Part shown: positions 9,528 to 19,000 of the stretch, piece by piece
Position numbering within the stretch: the first letter of the stretch is position 1
Layout: each line of letters opens with the position of its first letter
Origin: Acanthopleuribacter pedis
Lineage (GTDB): Bacteria; Acidobacteriota; Holophagae; Acanthopleuribacterales; Acanthopleuribacteraceae
Direction of reading: 5' to 3'
Length of the DNA: 64,000 bases
Assembly (NCBI RefSeq): GCF_017377855.1
Contig: NZ_JAFREP010000024.1
Coordinates: 1 to 64,000 of the forward strand
Notes under the pieces: generated by a model
Seen by the model: only the letters and a program-made list of their open reading frames with translations
Told to the model about the DNA's origin: nothing
The model's database searches: none
Position numbers and translations under genes: made by a program

Positions 9528-9543
9528 TTGGCACGAATGTTGG
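9528..9543 (+). promoter_or_regulatory. Sigma-54-like promoter of the papain-like gene
   Basis: TTGGCACGAATGTTGG matches the -24/-12 pattern of RpoN promoters: GG at 9530-9531 and, exactly 12 bases later, GG at 9542-9543, where the consensus has GC. The start codon is 107 bases downstream. The same element occurs upstream of the paralogue at 32987-33002, and the surrounding sequence (CACAGGTG and CAGATACA blocks near 9305 and 32840) is also related, which argues for retained function. No enhancer-binding protein gene was seen. Confidence 0.5.
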
Positions 9544-9649
9544 TATTAGTTTAAGTAGGAATCATGCATGCTCGCTCATTTTCTTGAGAAAAAGACCCAC
9601 GGGCTCATGATCGCGACCGATTCCCCGAACCACCAACCAGGAGAAAACC

Positions 9650-10309
9650 ATGCCTAGCCGAATCCTTGCTATCCCATCAGCGAACCCAGGTTCCTTCGTC
9701 CCGCAAATCGACCGAAGCTCCCCCTTTTGCTGGGCCGCGACCAGTACGGCGGTGCGCGCCTATTACCACGTCATGGAACCCGTCAGCAATCCCGAACAAT
9801 GGGGCCGCAACCTTTGGGCCGCGGATCCAACCTCATTCCAAACCACTTCTGACGGCGTCCGGGTCGGAAACATGACCAAAGCGCTGGGCAACGCCTTCGC
9901 CAGGGAGCTTAAAAGAAGAGTGGGTGATTTCAACGAGCACACCTTCAAGGGTCTGATCACCCAAGAACTGGCGGCGGGTAAACCGGTCATTGCCGGATTG
10001 AAGAAGCATGGAACCAGAACCGGCCACGCCATTCTTCTCTATGGTTTCAACGATGATACCGTTTATTATTCCTGCTCCGCGCAAGGAAACAAAACCGCCA
10101 CGTTCAATGAACTGTATAACAACCTTGCGGGAAAATTCTATTTGACCTACCTGTACTTGACCAAACAACCGCCCTTTGAATGCTTCACACCGCCCTCCTC
10201 GCCCTCCTCCGTTTGTTCAAACGACTCTTTGTTCTCCTGTTTCCCGGAGGATGAGAACGGGCCGACCGCAAACGAAATTCCCTGGTATGGCAACTGCGCC
10301 ATCATGTGA
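9650..10309 (+). CDS. Papain-like cysteine peptidase, active-site intact, CaaX-like tail
   Basis: 219 residues, ATG preceded by CAGGAG. Cys27 in SPFCWAAT and His126 in TGHAILLYGFND look like the nucleophile and base of a papain-fold peptidase of the C39-like/C70-like kind; Asn134 or Asp135 could be the third residue. No signal peptide. After the core (about residue 175), a Cys/Ser/Pro-rich tail ends in Cys-Ala-Ile-Met, formally a CaaX motif. The paralogue at 33286-33960 aligns without gaps through residue 130 but has Gly27. The two genes flank the five-gene giant-protein operon. Alternative: a transglutaminase-like or acyltransferase member of the same fold. Substrate unknown. Confidence 0.7.
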   Translation: MPSRILAIPSANPGSFVPQIDRSSPFCWAATSTAVRAYYHVMEPVSNPEQWGRNLWAADPTSFQTTSDGVRVGNMTKALGNAFARELKRRVGDFNEHTFKGLITQELAAGKPVIAGLKKHGTRTGHAILLYGFNDDTVYYSCSAQGNKTATFNELYNNLAGKFYLTYLYLTKQPPFECFTPPSSPSSVCSNDSLFSCFPEDENGPTANEIPWYGNCAIM

Positions 10310-10364
10310 TGCCACCGAGGCACACCTTTAGCGTGCTTGCCAAACAGAAGGCAGATCGCAGGTT

Positions 10365-10392
10365 GCCGAAACCGAACCCACGCGGTTTCGGC
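10365..10392. terminator. Hairpin between convergent genes
   Basis: GCCGAAACCG at 10365-10374 pairs perfectly with CGGTTTCGGC at 10383-10392 across an 8-base loop. It lies between the ends of the rightward peptidase gene (10309) and the leftward membrane gene (10411), where a bidirectional terminator is expected. There is no U-tract, so strength is uncertain. Confidence 0.4.
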
Positions 10393-10410
10393 CGGAAATG
10401 GTAACGTCCG

Positions 10411-10956
10411 CTAGTCCCTGGGCAGAGCGCGAGTTGAGAGAATCGACGCCGCGAGCGTTACGCTCAGAATGTGATAAATCGATTGGGCCGCCTTCCACGG
10501 AAACGGCAGGTACCACCACACCACATCGCCCATGTCGATCAGCACCGTACCGGCGAGGCCCACGACCACCAGCAGCAAAAAACCACGGCGAACCCTGTCT
10601 GGTTGCGCCAAGAACAGCACCAGCCAAAGAAGTGCCGCCACGGTAAGTTTCAAGACCAATCCTTTAACCAAAACCCAGGGCTCATGGAGGGCGCGCCCAT
10701 CGCGAGCGGTAACGTGAATCATGGCGACCGGCCCTTTTTCGTAAAGTTCCGCTTTGGTTGCCGCGTCGTGGTGTTCGCCGGGAAGGTAGTAGGTCCCGGA
10801 AACCGGAAAATAACGGGCCATGGCTTCACCCGCGGCGACATCATCCGTCGTCTGTTGCCAGGCATAGTAGGGCAAGGGACTCACACCCCAGTAAAGCATA
10901 CCGAAGAGGTACATGGCCAAACCGGCCGAGATAATGCTAACAAGGGCACGTTTCAT
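10411..10956 (-). CDS. Integral membrane protein of unknown function
   Basis: 181 residues with an N-terminal membrane helix (about 5-25), a polar extracytoplasmic loop with conserved-looking YWGVSPLPYYAW and GTYYLPGEHHD segments, then three further hydrophobic stretches (about 98-118, 126-146, 155-172). I do not recognise the family. It is divergent from the LysR gene at 11071, with an inverted repeat between them, and is therefore the probable target of that regulator. Confidence 0.7.
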   Translation of the reverse strand: MKRALVSIISAGLAMYLFGMLYWGVSPLPYYAWQQTTDDVAAGEAMARYFPVSGTYYLPGEHHDAATKAELYEKGPVAMIHVTARDGRALHEPWVLVKGLVLKLTVAALLWLVLFLAQPDRVRRGFLLLVVVGLAGTVLIDMGDVVWWYLPFPWKAAQSIYHILSVTLAASILSTRALPRD

Positions 10957-11019
10957 GGATACCTCACTTTGTTCTTGCGATCCGTTCGGAACGCCGCTTT
11001 ACAAGAGATGGTTACGGGG

Positions 11020-11056
11020 CCTATTGTAGAATCGGCACGCAGAACAAGACAATAGG
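11020..11056. promoter_or_regulatory. Inverted repeat in divergent LysR promoter
   Basis: CCTATTGT at 11020-11027 and ACAATAGG at 11049-11056 form a perfect 8-base inverted repeat with a 21-base spacer. It lies between the divergent membrane-protein and LysR genes, the usual position of a LysR recognition and activation site. Confidence 0.4.
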
Positions 11057-11070
11057 TACAAATTGAGACA

Positions 11071-12012
11071 ATGCGTAACACAAATGGGACAATCATTCGC
11101 TTAGAAGACATGCGGCTTTTTGCCACGGTCGCGCGGGCCGGCGGGTTTTCCGCCGCCGGCCGCCTGCTCGACATGCCGAAACAAACCGTGAGCCGTCGCA
11201 TCGCCGCCTTGGAACAAGCGCTGGGGGTAACCCTTTTGCACCGCACCACGCGATCGCTGCAACTGACCCAGGTCGGGCAAACCTATGCCAAGCAATGCGA
11301 GCAAATCGCCGCCATCGCCGAGGAGGCCAACAGGCAGGTGCGCGATGCCGTCGCGGAACCGCGCGGTTGTTTGCGGGTGTCCTGTGACCAAATTGTGGGC
11401 GAATTCCTGCTGGCAGATTTGGCCGCCGTGTATTTAGGCGCTTTCCCCGAGGTGAGCCTAACCGCAAGGGTCACCCGCGAAAAAATCGACCTGCGCGAGG
11501 CGGGCGTGGATCTGGCAATTCGTGTCGGCCGCATGGCGGTCGAGGCACCCGACTTGACGGTCCGTAAACTGGGACCGGCGGCGATCCAGTTCCTGGCCGC
11601 GCCCCACTACCTGGCCCAACGGGGCGAACCCCAAACCCCGCAAGCGTTGGCCGAACACGACTGCATCGTCCCCGGCGACAGCGCGCGCTGGCCATTCGCC
11701 GGCCCGGACGGCCCTTTTTACCAAGAAGTCACCGGCCGCTTCCAGGTCAACGACAGCCACACGGCCTACCGCGCGGCCCTGGCCGGACTCGGCATTTGCG
11801 TCGCCCCCGCCTTCGTCTGCGAGGCCGATCTCGCCGCGGGCAAACTCAAGGCCCTCCTCACATCCTGGCACGACGCCCCCGCCGACCTCTACCTGGTCTA
11901 CGCGGAAGGCGCCAACCCCCCGGCGCGCCTGCGCGCCTTTATCGACCTCGTCGTCCGCCGCTACCGCGACCTGGTCCCCTGGGAAAGAAAACCAACCAAA
12001 AAAGAAGGTTAA
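11071..12012 (+). CDS. LysR-family transcriptional regulator
   Basis: 313 residues. The N-terminal winged helix-turn-helix is typical (LFATVARAGGFSAAGRLLD, then VSRRIAALEQALGVTLLHRTTR), followed by a type 2 periplasmic-binding-fold effector domain. It belongs to the large group of LysR proteins that act on divergent metabolic or redox genes. The start is taken at 11071; an internal ATG at 11110 would give the canonical MRLF start, and neither has a strong ribosome binding site. Its 3' end converges on the giant operon with only 41 bases between them. Confidence 0.9.
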   Translation: MRNTNGTIIRLEDMRLFATVARAGGFSAAGRLLDMPKQTVSRRIAALEQALGVTLLHRTTRSLQLTQVGQTYAKQCEQIAAIAEEANRQVRDAVAEPRGCLRVSCDQIVGEFLLADLAAVYLGAFPEVSLTARVTREKIDLREAGVDLAIRVGRMAVEAPDLTVRKLGPAAIQFLAAPHYLAQRGEPQTPQALAEHDCIVPGDSARWPFAGPDGPFYQEVTGRFQVNDSHTAYRAALAGLGICVAPAFVCEADLAAGKLKALLTSWHDAPADLYLVYAEGANPPARLRAFIDLVVRRYRDLVPWERKPTKKEG

Positions 12013-12053
12013 CCGACAGTATGGGTTCTGAGAGCCCCCGTAAGGTTTCCCTC

Positions 12054-15000
12054 TCAGCCAACCGGGAAGACCCATTGTTTGAGTTGGAGCAGGGGGCGCC
12101 GGCGCTTGGGGTCGACTGTTGAATAGAAGCTGAAATCAAAGGTCCATTCGCCGCCGTTTTGGATTGGGTTGTTTTCTTTTTGCCATTTTTTTAATGCCGC
12201 CACCACCGCGTCCACGGTTTGGTCGTCTGCCGTGGTGCGCGGGCGCAGCGCGACCGGTAAAAAGGTTTTGAGCGGGGGGTCGGCCTCGGCGAGGGTGTAG
12301 GCGTAACGTACCGCGAAGCCGATGTCGCGTCCCGTGATGCGATCCCGCGTCAAGGTGCCGAGCAGGTGTGCCGGTGGGTTCTGGTTCTGGATTTCCGACC
12401 AGGGTTTCATCACCATCGGCTCGGAAACCACGATCAACGGCACCAAGGGTTGCGGGAAGGCCGATTCCGGGGTGCGGTAGATCAGGCTCGAACAGGTGCG
12501 TGGGCCGTCGTGGCCCAGCAGGCGCAGGTTGCGCTGGACCGACACCGCGGTGGTGATGTTCTGGATTTCGGCGATGTGCAGCTTGGGGAAGGTCAGTTCC
12601 AAGCGGCGCGCGGCGGTGATCGGGGCCGGCGCTTTTTTGGGCAGGACGTAATCGCGGGTTGATCGCAGTGGGTCGGTGCCGGTGAGGGGGATGTGGATGT
12701 CGCCCTCCAAAACCAAGCTGATGTCCGGCCAGCCCAAGGTGTTGTCCTTATCAAGTTGGGTCAGCGACACGGCCCGGATCAAGCCGTTGTCACCGAGGGA
12801 AAACGACGCCGCGTAACTGTTGATGATGTGTTGGACGGTTTTGCTTTGGTCCTGCTTGGGGTTACGGCGGCGAGGGTGGATTTGGCCCACATCGGCAAGG
12901 CGCGGTTCGACGCCGTGAATGTTCCAGTGGGCCGACCAGGCCGCGGTGACCTTTTCGGCTAAATCGGCGTAGGTGGTCAGCGCGGCGGCGAGGGTTGTGG
13001 GATCCCCGTCGCTCCCGGATGGTGTGAGGCTGTCGAGAGTGGCCCAGAGTGCGTCTTCAATCGCCGCGTACTGCGCCAAGGCCGCAAACAGGTCGTCGTT
13101 GTTTTGGCCGGGCTCTTGGCCCACGCCGGCGCCGCGGTTGCATTCCACCGCGATGACCAACTGGTCGCCCGCGGCGGCCTCGTGGGCGACGGCGACGCGG
13201 TAAGCCCAATAACAGGCCTCATCCGGTGTGGCCGCCGCGGGATTGGTCAGCGCTTCCTGGAAGGCGAGCGCCGGCTGGGCCGGGTACGAACGCAAGGGCA
13301 CGGGGATGAGGGGGGTTCCCAGCTCGGCCGTGTAGGCGGGGGGCGGGTTTTTGGCAAAACTGCCGGTGAATTGCAGCCACTCGGAACGGGCGTAACCAGC
13401 CACCACCGGTTCGATGTGGTACTCGATTTCTTTGACGGCGTAGGTCGGATTTAGCGTGATCGCGGTGTCGGTGCCCGGTCGGCTCAGGTTGAATGGGAAG
13501 GTCAAGGTGCCTTCCTTGGTGTTGGCCAGATCCAGTTTGGCATTCCCGAGGCGGGCGCGGTCGCCGTCGTCGCCGTCGTCGGCCAAAGAACCCGCGCCGG
13601 AGAGGCGCGCGTTGGCGACATCCGGGAGCGCGCCCACGGCGACCTGCCACTGAATCATCGCGGTCCCGTCGTAGGCGCGCACCAAATCACCGAGCAAGCG
13701 TTGGCGCAATACCTCGCGCGCGGCCTTCCATGGCACGGATCCCACGGATGCACCCGCGGCGTTCTGGTCGGCGAGCACGGCCGACAAACCATCGGCGACG
13801 GCGTCGGCCAATCCTTGTTTCGCGGCGAGCAAACGGCCCATGGCGGCGGGGTTGATCGGGTAGGCGGCGGTGACGTAGGGACCGGTGCACAGCAAGTCGA
13901 GGCCGGCCAGCCAAGCGTGCGCCCAATCTTCGACATTCACCCCCTGGTAATCGTGCTGTTGCGGGGTGCCCAAGCCGCCGCTGTCGGGATCGTAGGGCGC
14001 GACGGCGACGGCGTCGGCGCTTTGAACGCTGTTGAACAAAGGACGTAGCGCGAAGCTGTAGGGTTGCGGCCCCTGATCACCCACGGCGGGCGCGGGCGGC
14101 GTAATCGCAACCATCCAGATCCCCTGGCCGGCCAGAAAGGACACCCCAAACAGATCGCTGGGCCCGTCGTTCTCGCGCGCCTTGACCACCTGACCGGTGG
14201 CGGGAACGAGGCCGGGCAGGGCTTTGGCCAGGGCGGCGATAAAAGCGTCCAGGGTTTCCGCGTCGTCCTCCGCGCCGGCGGGGTTGCTCTCGCGCTGGAT
14301 CGCGATAGGACTGGTGATCGCGGCCACATCCGTGCCCTTGAAATCCGCCTCGACGAGGTCGGCGTTGCGCGACAAGGTCACCCAGGTGCGCAGCGGGAAG
14401 ATGCTACCGGGAAAACGCCAACCTCTGACCCCTATCGGCACACGCAGCACGGTTTCGGCAGGCGGCAACAACAAGGCCGCGCCGGGAGCCAGAAAGGCGT
14501 TGTTCAGGTTGGCCTGAACGAGATCGGCGACGGTGACGGCGACGCCGGCCGCGTTAAAGCGCGCGAGGATGCTGTTGATACTGTCGGCGGCGGCGGTGGT
14601 GAGCGTCGGTTGGCTGAGCAACGGCGTCGGCTTGAGCACGGCCCCGGCGAGGATCAAGTTGGGGGTGGCCTGGTTGGCGGAAAGCATCGACGTTGGGTCG
14701 CGCTCGGTCAGCGTGCCCAATTGGGCCGGGCTGTAACCGCTTCCCTCGGACGGCAGCCGCGCGGGCGGGTTCTCGTCCCAAGCGGCGGGCAAAGCGCACA
14801 TGCCGGGAATGGGGAAACCGGTCGCCGCCAAACCCTCACCACCGCCCGCGGCGCGCACTGCCACACCGGCGTTGTGGCGCAACAGATCGCCGGCTTCGAT
14901 GCCGTTGGCGCGCGCCAGGGCGCCGAGCGGTTCCTTGGCGACCTGGTCGGCGCCGCGTTGCACCATCTTAAGCAGCAAGGGCGTTCCCGGCGGGTAAAGG

Positions 15001-16091
15001 TCGACGGTGCCGGCGTTGGCGCTTGCCAGTTCGGCACTGGAAGCCTCGCAGCCATTGTTGTTCAGGGTCCAGCCGTCTTTGATGATCCGCCGGTCGACGA
15101 CCAACTTAACCCTGTCTGCAAACATCCCCGGCTGTTCGGCGTTGGCGCCGGCGACCATCACGGCGTCGTAGGGCACGCCGTTGGCGGCAAAGGTGGCGGC
15201 GATGTCGTCGAGGCTGGGTGGCGGGCCGGGTGCATTGCCGCCGTCCGCCGGATCGGGCACTGCCACGGCCACGCCTTGGGCGGTAAACACAAAACCCGGT
15301 CGCAGCAAACCGGTGCTCGCCTGGTTGGCGCGCACCAAACTCGCCACACTCAGTCCATAGCGTTCGGCAAGCAGGTTTAGCGGCAAACCGTCGTCAGGCT
15401 GGGGTCGCACCACGGCGGGCACGACCAGTTCGGTACCGACCTGGAGCGGGAGGTCGGCATTGTCCGCGTCCAGCATCAGGTCGGGCACACTGGAAACGCC
15501 GACAAAAAGATCGTTCGGGCTCGCGCCGTCGTAGGCCACGGTGTAACAGGGAATGGAAAAAGGCGTTTCCTTCAGGTCAATCAGGTTGCCGACAAAACGG
15601 TCGCCGGCGGCGAGGCCGAGCGCCTGCCAGTTCACCCCGTAATGGCTGACCACGTCGGCCAAGGTCGCGGTCACGGCGGGGTCGGCGCAGGCCGCGCGCA
15701 CCGCGGCGGCGTCGCGGGCGAATTGGTAGGCACCGGTCATAAAAGCGCGCGCCTGATCCATTTTGATGGCCAGCACATCGGGCGTATCACCGCTTTGCTG
15801 CAACGAGGTCGACAGGCTCATGGTTACGTCTGGTTGTTGGATTTGGTACCAAACCGCGGCAAAACGGGCGGCGGTCTCGCGCGCGCCTGAAACGGCGGCG
15901 TCGCCCGCGGCCTCGGCAGCCGGAGTCAGCCCGCCCGGCTGCAAGGCGAGGTGCACGTCCAAATCAGCACCCTGCCCTTGGCGCGGCGTCAGCGTCCACG
16001 CCACGGTGGTCAGCGGCCACGCGGTTAACGGCACCAGTGCGTCGGTATACCCCACGCTGAGGGTCAAATGGCTGAGATCCTTGTTGCTCAT
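12054..16091 (-). CDS. Giant-operon gene 5: 1345-residue protein with LysM-like modules
   Basis: Last gene of the five-gene leftward run; its ATG overlaps the stop of the 16088-23563 gene as ATGA. No signal peptide or membrane segment. The N-terminal two thirds contain several degenerate LysM-like modules: a helix such as LNLLAERYGLSVASLVRANQ is followed by a strand with LRPGFVF, a pattern repeated about five or six times up to about residue 560. The remainder is a beta-rich Ala/Asp/Pro-rich region and a C-terminal domain (last 300 residues) with no recognisable family. LysM modules usually bind GlcNAc-containing polymers, but such degenerate, tandem, cytoplasm-encoded forms also occur in structural proteins of secretion and injection machines. 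I cannot choose between these. Confidence 0.75.
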   Translation of the reverse strand: MSNKDLSHLTLSVGYTDALVPLTAWPLTTVAWTLTPRQGQGADLDVHLALQPGGLTPAAEAAGDAAVSGARETAARFAAVWYQIQQPDVTMSLSTSLQQSGDTPDVLAIKMDQARAFMTGAYQFARDAAAVRAACADPAVTATLADVVSHYGVNWQALGLAAGDRFVGNLIDLKETPFSIPCYTVAYDGASPNDLFVGVSSVPDLMLDADNADLPLQVGTELVVPAVVRPQPDDGLPLNLLAERYGLSVASLVRANQASTGLLRPGFVFTAQGVAVAVPDPADGGNAPGPPPSLDDIAATFAANGVPYDAVMVAGANAEQPGMFADRVKLVVDRRIIKDGWTLNNNGCEASSAELASANAGTVDLYPPGTPLLLKMVQRGADQVAKEPLGALARANGIEAGDLLRHNAGVAVRAAGGGEGLAATGFPIPGMCALPAAWDENPPARLPSEGSGYSPAQLGTLTERDPTSMLSANQATPNLILAGAVLKPTPLLSQPTLTTAAADSINSILARFNAAGVAVTVADLVQANLNNAFLAPGAALLLPPAETVLRVPIGVRGWRFPGSIFPLRTWVTLSRNADLVEADFKGTDVAAITSPIAIQRESNPAGAEDDAETLDAFIAALAKALPGLVPATGQVVKARENDGPSDLFGVSFLAGQGIWMVAITPPAPAVGDQGPQPYSFALRPLFNSVQSADAVAVAPYDPDSGGLGTPQQHDYQGVNVEDWAHAWLAGLDLLCTGPYVTAAYPINPAAMGRLLAAKQGLADAVADGLSAVLADQNAAGASVGSVPWKAAREVLRQRLLGDLVRAYDGTAMIQWQVAVGALPDVANARLSGAGSLADDGDDGDRARLGNAKLDLANTKEGTLTFPFNLSRPGTDTAITLNPTYAVKEIEYHIEPVVAGYARSEWLQFTGSFAKNPPPAYTAELGTPLIPVPLRSYPAQPALAFQEALTNPAAATPDEACYWAYRVAVAHEAAAGDQLVIAVECNRGAGVGQEPGQNNDDLFAALAQYAAIEDALWATLDSLTPSGSDGDPTTLAAALTTYADLAEKVTAAWSAHWNIHGVEPRLADVGQIHPRRRNPKQDQSKTVQHIINSYAASFSLGDNGLIRAVSLTQLDKDNTLGWPDISLVLEGDIHIPLTGTDPLRSTRDYVLPKKAPAPITAARRLELTFPKLHIAEIQNITTAVSVQRNLRLLGHDGPRTCSSLIYRTPESAFPQPLVPLIVVSEPMVMKPWSEIQNQNPPAHLLGTLTRDRITGRDIGFAVRYAYTLAEADPPLKTFLPVALRPRTTADDQTVDAVVAALKKWQKENNPIQNGGEWTFDFSFYSTVDPKRRRPLLQLKQWVFPVG

Positions 16092-19000
16092 GATTCGGTT
16101 TCCTTGTAGGTACGGTTGCCAAACACGTCTTGGAATGACAATGCCACGGTGACCCGCGCCGGCTTGGACGTACCTTGCGCGGCGATGCCCGCGTAGGGAT
16201 CTTCCTCGGCGGGCGGGTTCCCGGCACCCGTGGGAACCAACGATTTCTCGGCAAAGCGGTGGATCGGAATCACCTGGGACAGGGTCTGTTTTTCATCGTC
16301 CGGGTTATCGGCTTGGCCGCCGACGGGCAGGCCCGGCTCACTGCCATGAAACCCTTTCGCCGCGAGGAGTTGGTAGCCGGCGAGGTTGTAGAGCCGCCGC
16401 GTTTTTTTCAACGAATCGTTTTCATCTTCCCAGGGGAATGTCACGCCCATGGTGAACCCGACCCGGCCGGGTGCCAAGGTCGCAATCGCCACCCTGTCGC
16501 ACCCATCCGCGGCGGCGACGTACAGGTCGGTGTTGTGCCCGTCCACGGGCCCATCCACATAAGCCGCGGTGGTGAAAGGATGCAGCGCGCGGTTGGGTTT
16601 GGCGCCGGTTTGGCTTTTGAGCACGGCGACAAGGGTCACGATCCCACCACCCTCGTCGCCAAACACATCGGGTGGGAACCCGTTTCCAAGGGTATCGGTG
16701 AGGTGCCACCAATAACCGCCGCCGCCCACCACACTCGCCTCCCACAACAAGGTGAGGAAGGAACAGGCATCGGCAAGCGGGGCGTAGAACAACGCCGACT
16801 TTGTCTCTTGCTCTCCCTCCGCGCCGACAGAAACATCCGTCGGCCCGGCGTGGGTTTCCGTCGACAGGTTGGTACGCACGATAAAAGATGCGTGGCCGTC
16901 CACCGCGGGCGAGGACAGCCCGGTCGCCAAGCCGGCGGCGGGCGAACGGGAGAAACCGAGCCACAGGTCGGCGGTATCCTTCCCTTGCTTGAGAAATTGC
17001 CACAGCTGAAACAACACCTCGCGATCCACGGGATCGGCACCGACAACGTCAACAAGGTGCGGCGAACCCGGCACACGATTGACGCGAATATCAAGCCGGG
17101 TGGCCCAGGTGAACCCCGCCACGGCCGCCGCCGGTGCGTCCGGCCCCAGGCCGGGATCAGCCGCGTACAACTGCCAGGCGCCACCCTTGGCCGCGGCTTT
17201 TGATTGGGTTGTGGCATGGGGCAAGGCCCAGAGCGAGGGCATACCAACGACGGGCGCCTTCCCCACACCCAGGTCGGGTCGCCGCGCGGTATGCCACATC
17301 AAGCCACGCGCCAAGCCGTGACGAATCGGAACGGTTTGGGACAGCGCCATCGGGGCGGGGTTTTGGAAGAGTTTCACCGCCAAGGTTCGCGCGGGGTAGG
17401 AAGTGTTCAACATCCCTTTGGTAATGACCAGGGTCAATTCCTGATCCTGCCGCGCACCCATGTCCAACACAAGCCCGGTCCGCAAACCACCGGCGTTGGC
17501 GGCAGGGTTGTGGCGGGCGAAGTCGGGAACACGCCGTCGGTAGGCGGCAAGGTCGGCGGCAGGATCATCACCAACCACCGCCGTTTCGGTTTGAACCAAT
17601 TGAAGCCAGTTCACGGCGACGCTGGGCGCCACGGTCAGCGTGACAACTTTGCCGAAACCGGGACTGGGCGCGGGTCCGACGACTTGCTGGCCGATCAGTT
17701 CGTACAAGCCGGCGCGTTTGGTGGTGTCCGCGGGCACGGGCAGACGCTGACCATGCAACATAAAACGCGAGACCTGGCCGGCGACATCGCGCACGGGTGT
17801 GTCGGCCAAAAGGTTGGGCATCAAAGCCGACAGGGTGACGGCGGCCAGATGGGTCACGTTTAGGGGTTGATGTCCCGGCACAAACCAACCCTTGACGGCG
17901 GCACCGAGGCTGCCGACGAATTCGAGCGGCAGGTCGTAGCGGGTCGCAAAGGCGCGCACGGTGTCGCCGTCAAGGGTCTGAAGCGTGCACGGGGTAACCA
18001 CGACCGGGGCCAGGGGCTTTAGCACGACCGCGTTTTCCACCAATCGATCAAACTTCGCGCTGGGCACGGCTTCCGAATCAGGGCCGGTGTAATTTTGCTT
18101 CCGAACCCGCAAGGTGCGCGTGGCGAGATTGCGCAAGGTTTCGTCGGGAAGGACGACCAGGTCGGCAGCGGGGATGATGACGTCGATGAATTCACGATCC
18201 TTGTTGGCCGCTTCCAGCTCGGCCAGCCACGCCGCGAAGGCGGGGTCGGCGTCCGGGTTTTGCCACAGCGCGGTCACCGCCGCCAAACGGCCGAGGCTGT
18301 CCCCGACCAAACGGGTCCAGAGAACGGGCTCGACGCCGAGTTGGTTGTAACCCGCCGGTACCTTGACCCTGTCCGGCAAAGCCCCCTCGGCGCCGATGTC
18401 ACTGCCGTTCAGCGCCGTGATCGCCTCGGCGTACCAGTTAACCCGCGGCGCCTGTAACACCACCTGGGTGCCGGCGTGGAACCGCACGTAAAATAAAGCG
18501 GCGACCTGGGTCAGGGTGAGTCCGGTGGGGTTGTAAAAAGTGTCGCTGGGTACGGTCAAGGCCGCGCCGGCCAGGGTGATCGGCGCATCCAAGGCCGCGG
18601 CCCGCACCAGCCAATCGCCTGTCTGAGCACCGAGCCGCGAACACAACGTGTTCGGCGTATCACCTTGGTGGATCTGGGTTTGCAAGGCCAGATTGAAAAA
18701 CGCTTGGGGGTAGGCCAAGCCCTGTTCGGGATTGGCCGCCGCGATGCTTTCCGGGGTAACCCCAAGCTGCACCGAAATCTTGGTGCCGGGCGGCTCGCTC
18801 GCCAGGATTTGACCCAGGTCGGGGTTGAGCACGATCAAGGCGGCCTCGTCGACCCCGAAGTGGGCGGCAACCTGCTCGGTGGTGTCGCCGCGGTGCACGA
18901 TGTACCCCATCGCCACGGTTGGAAAGGAAGCGGCAACCTCGTCCAAGGTACTGTCGGCGGCAAGATCGACGGGAAAGGCATCAAACAGGTTACGCGCGGC

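Noticed and set aside
14064..15380. 438-codon rightward open frame
   Set aside because: Antisense to the 1345-residue gene, Gly/Arg/His-rich, no ribosome binding site. The same applies to long antisense frames at 20507-21841, 29196-30821 and 30864-32504.
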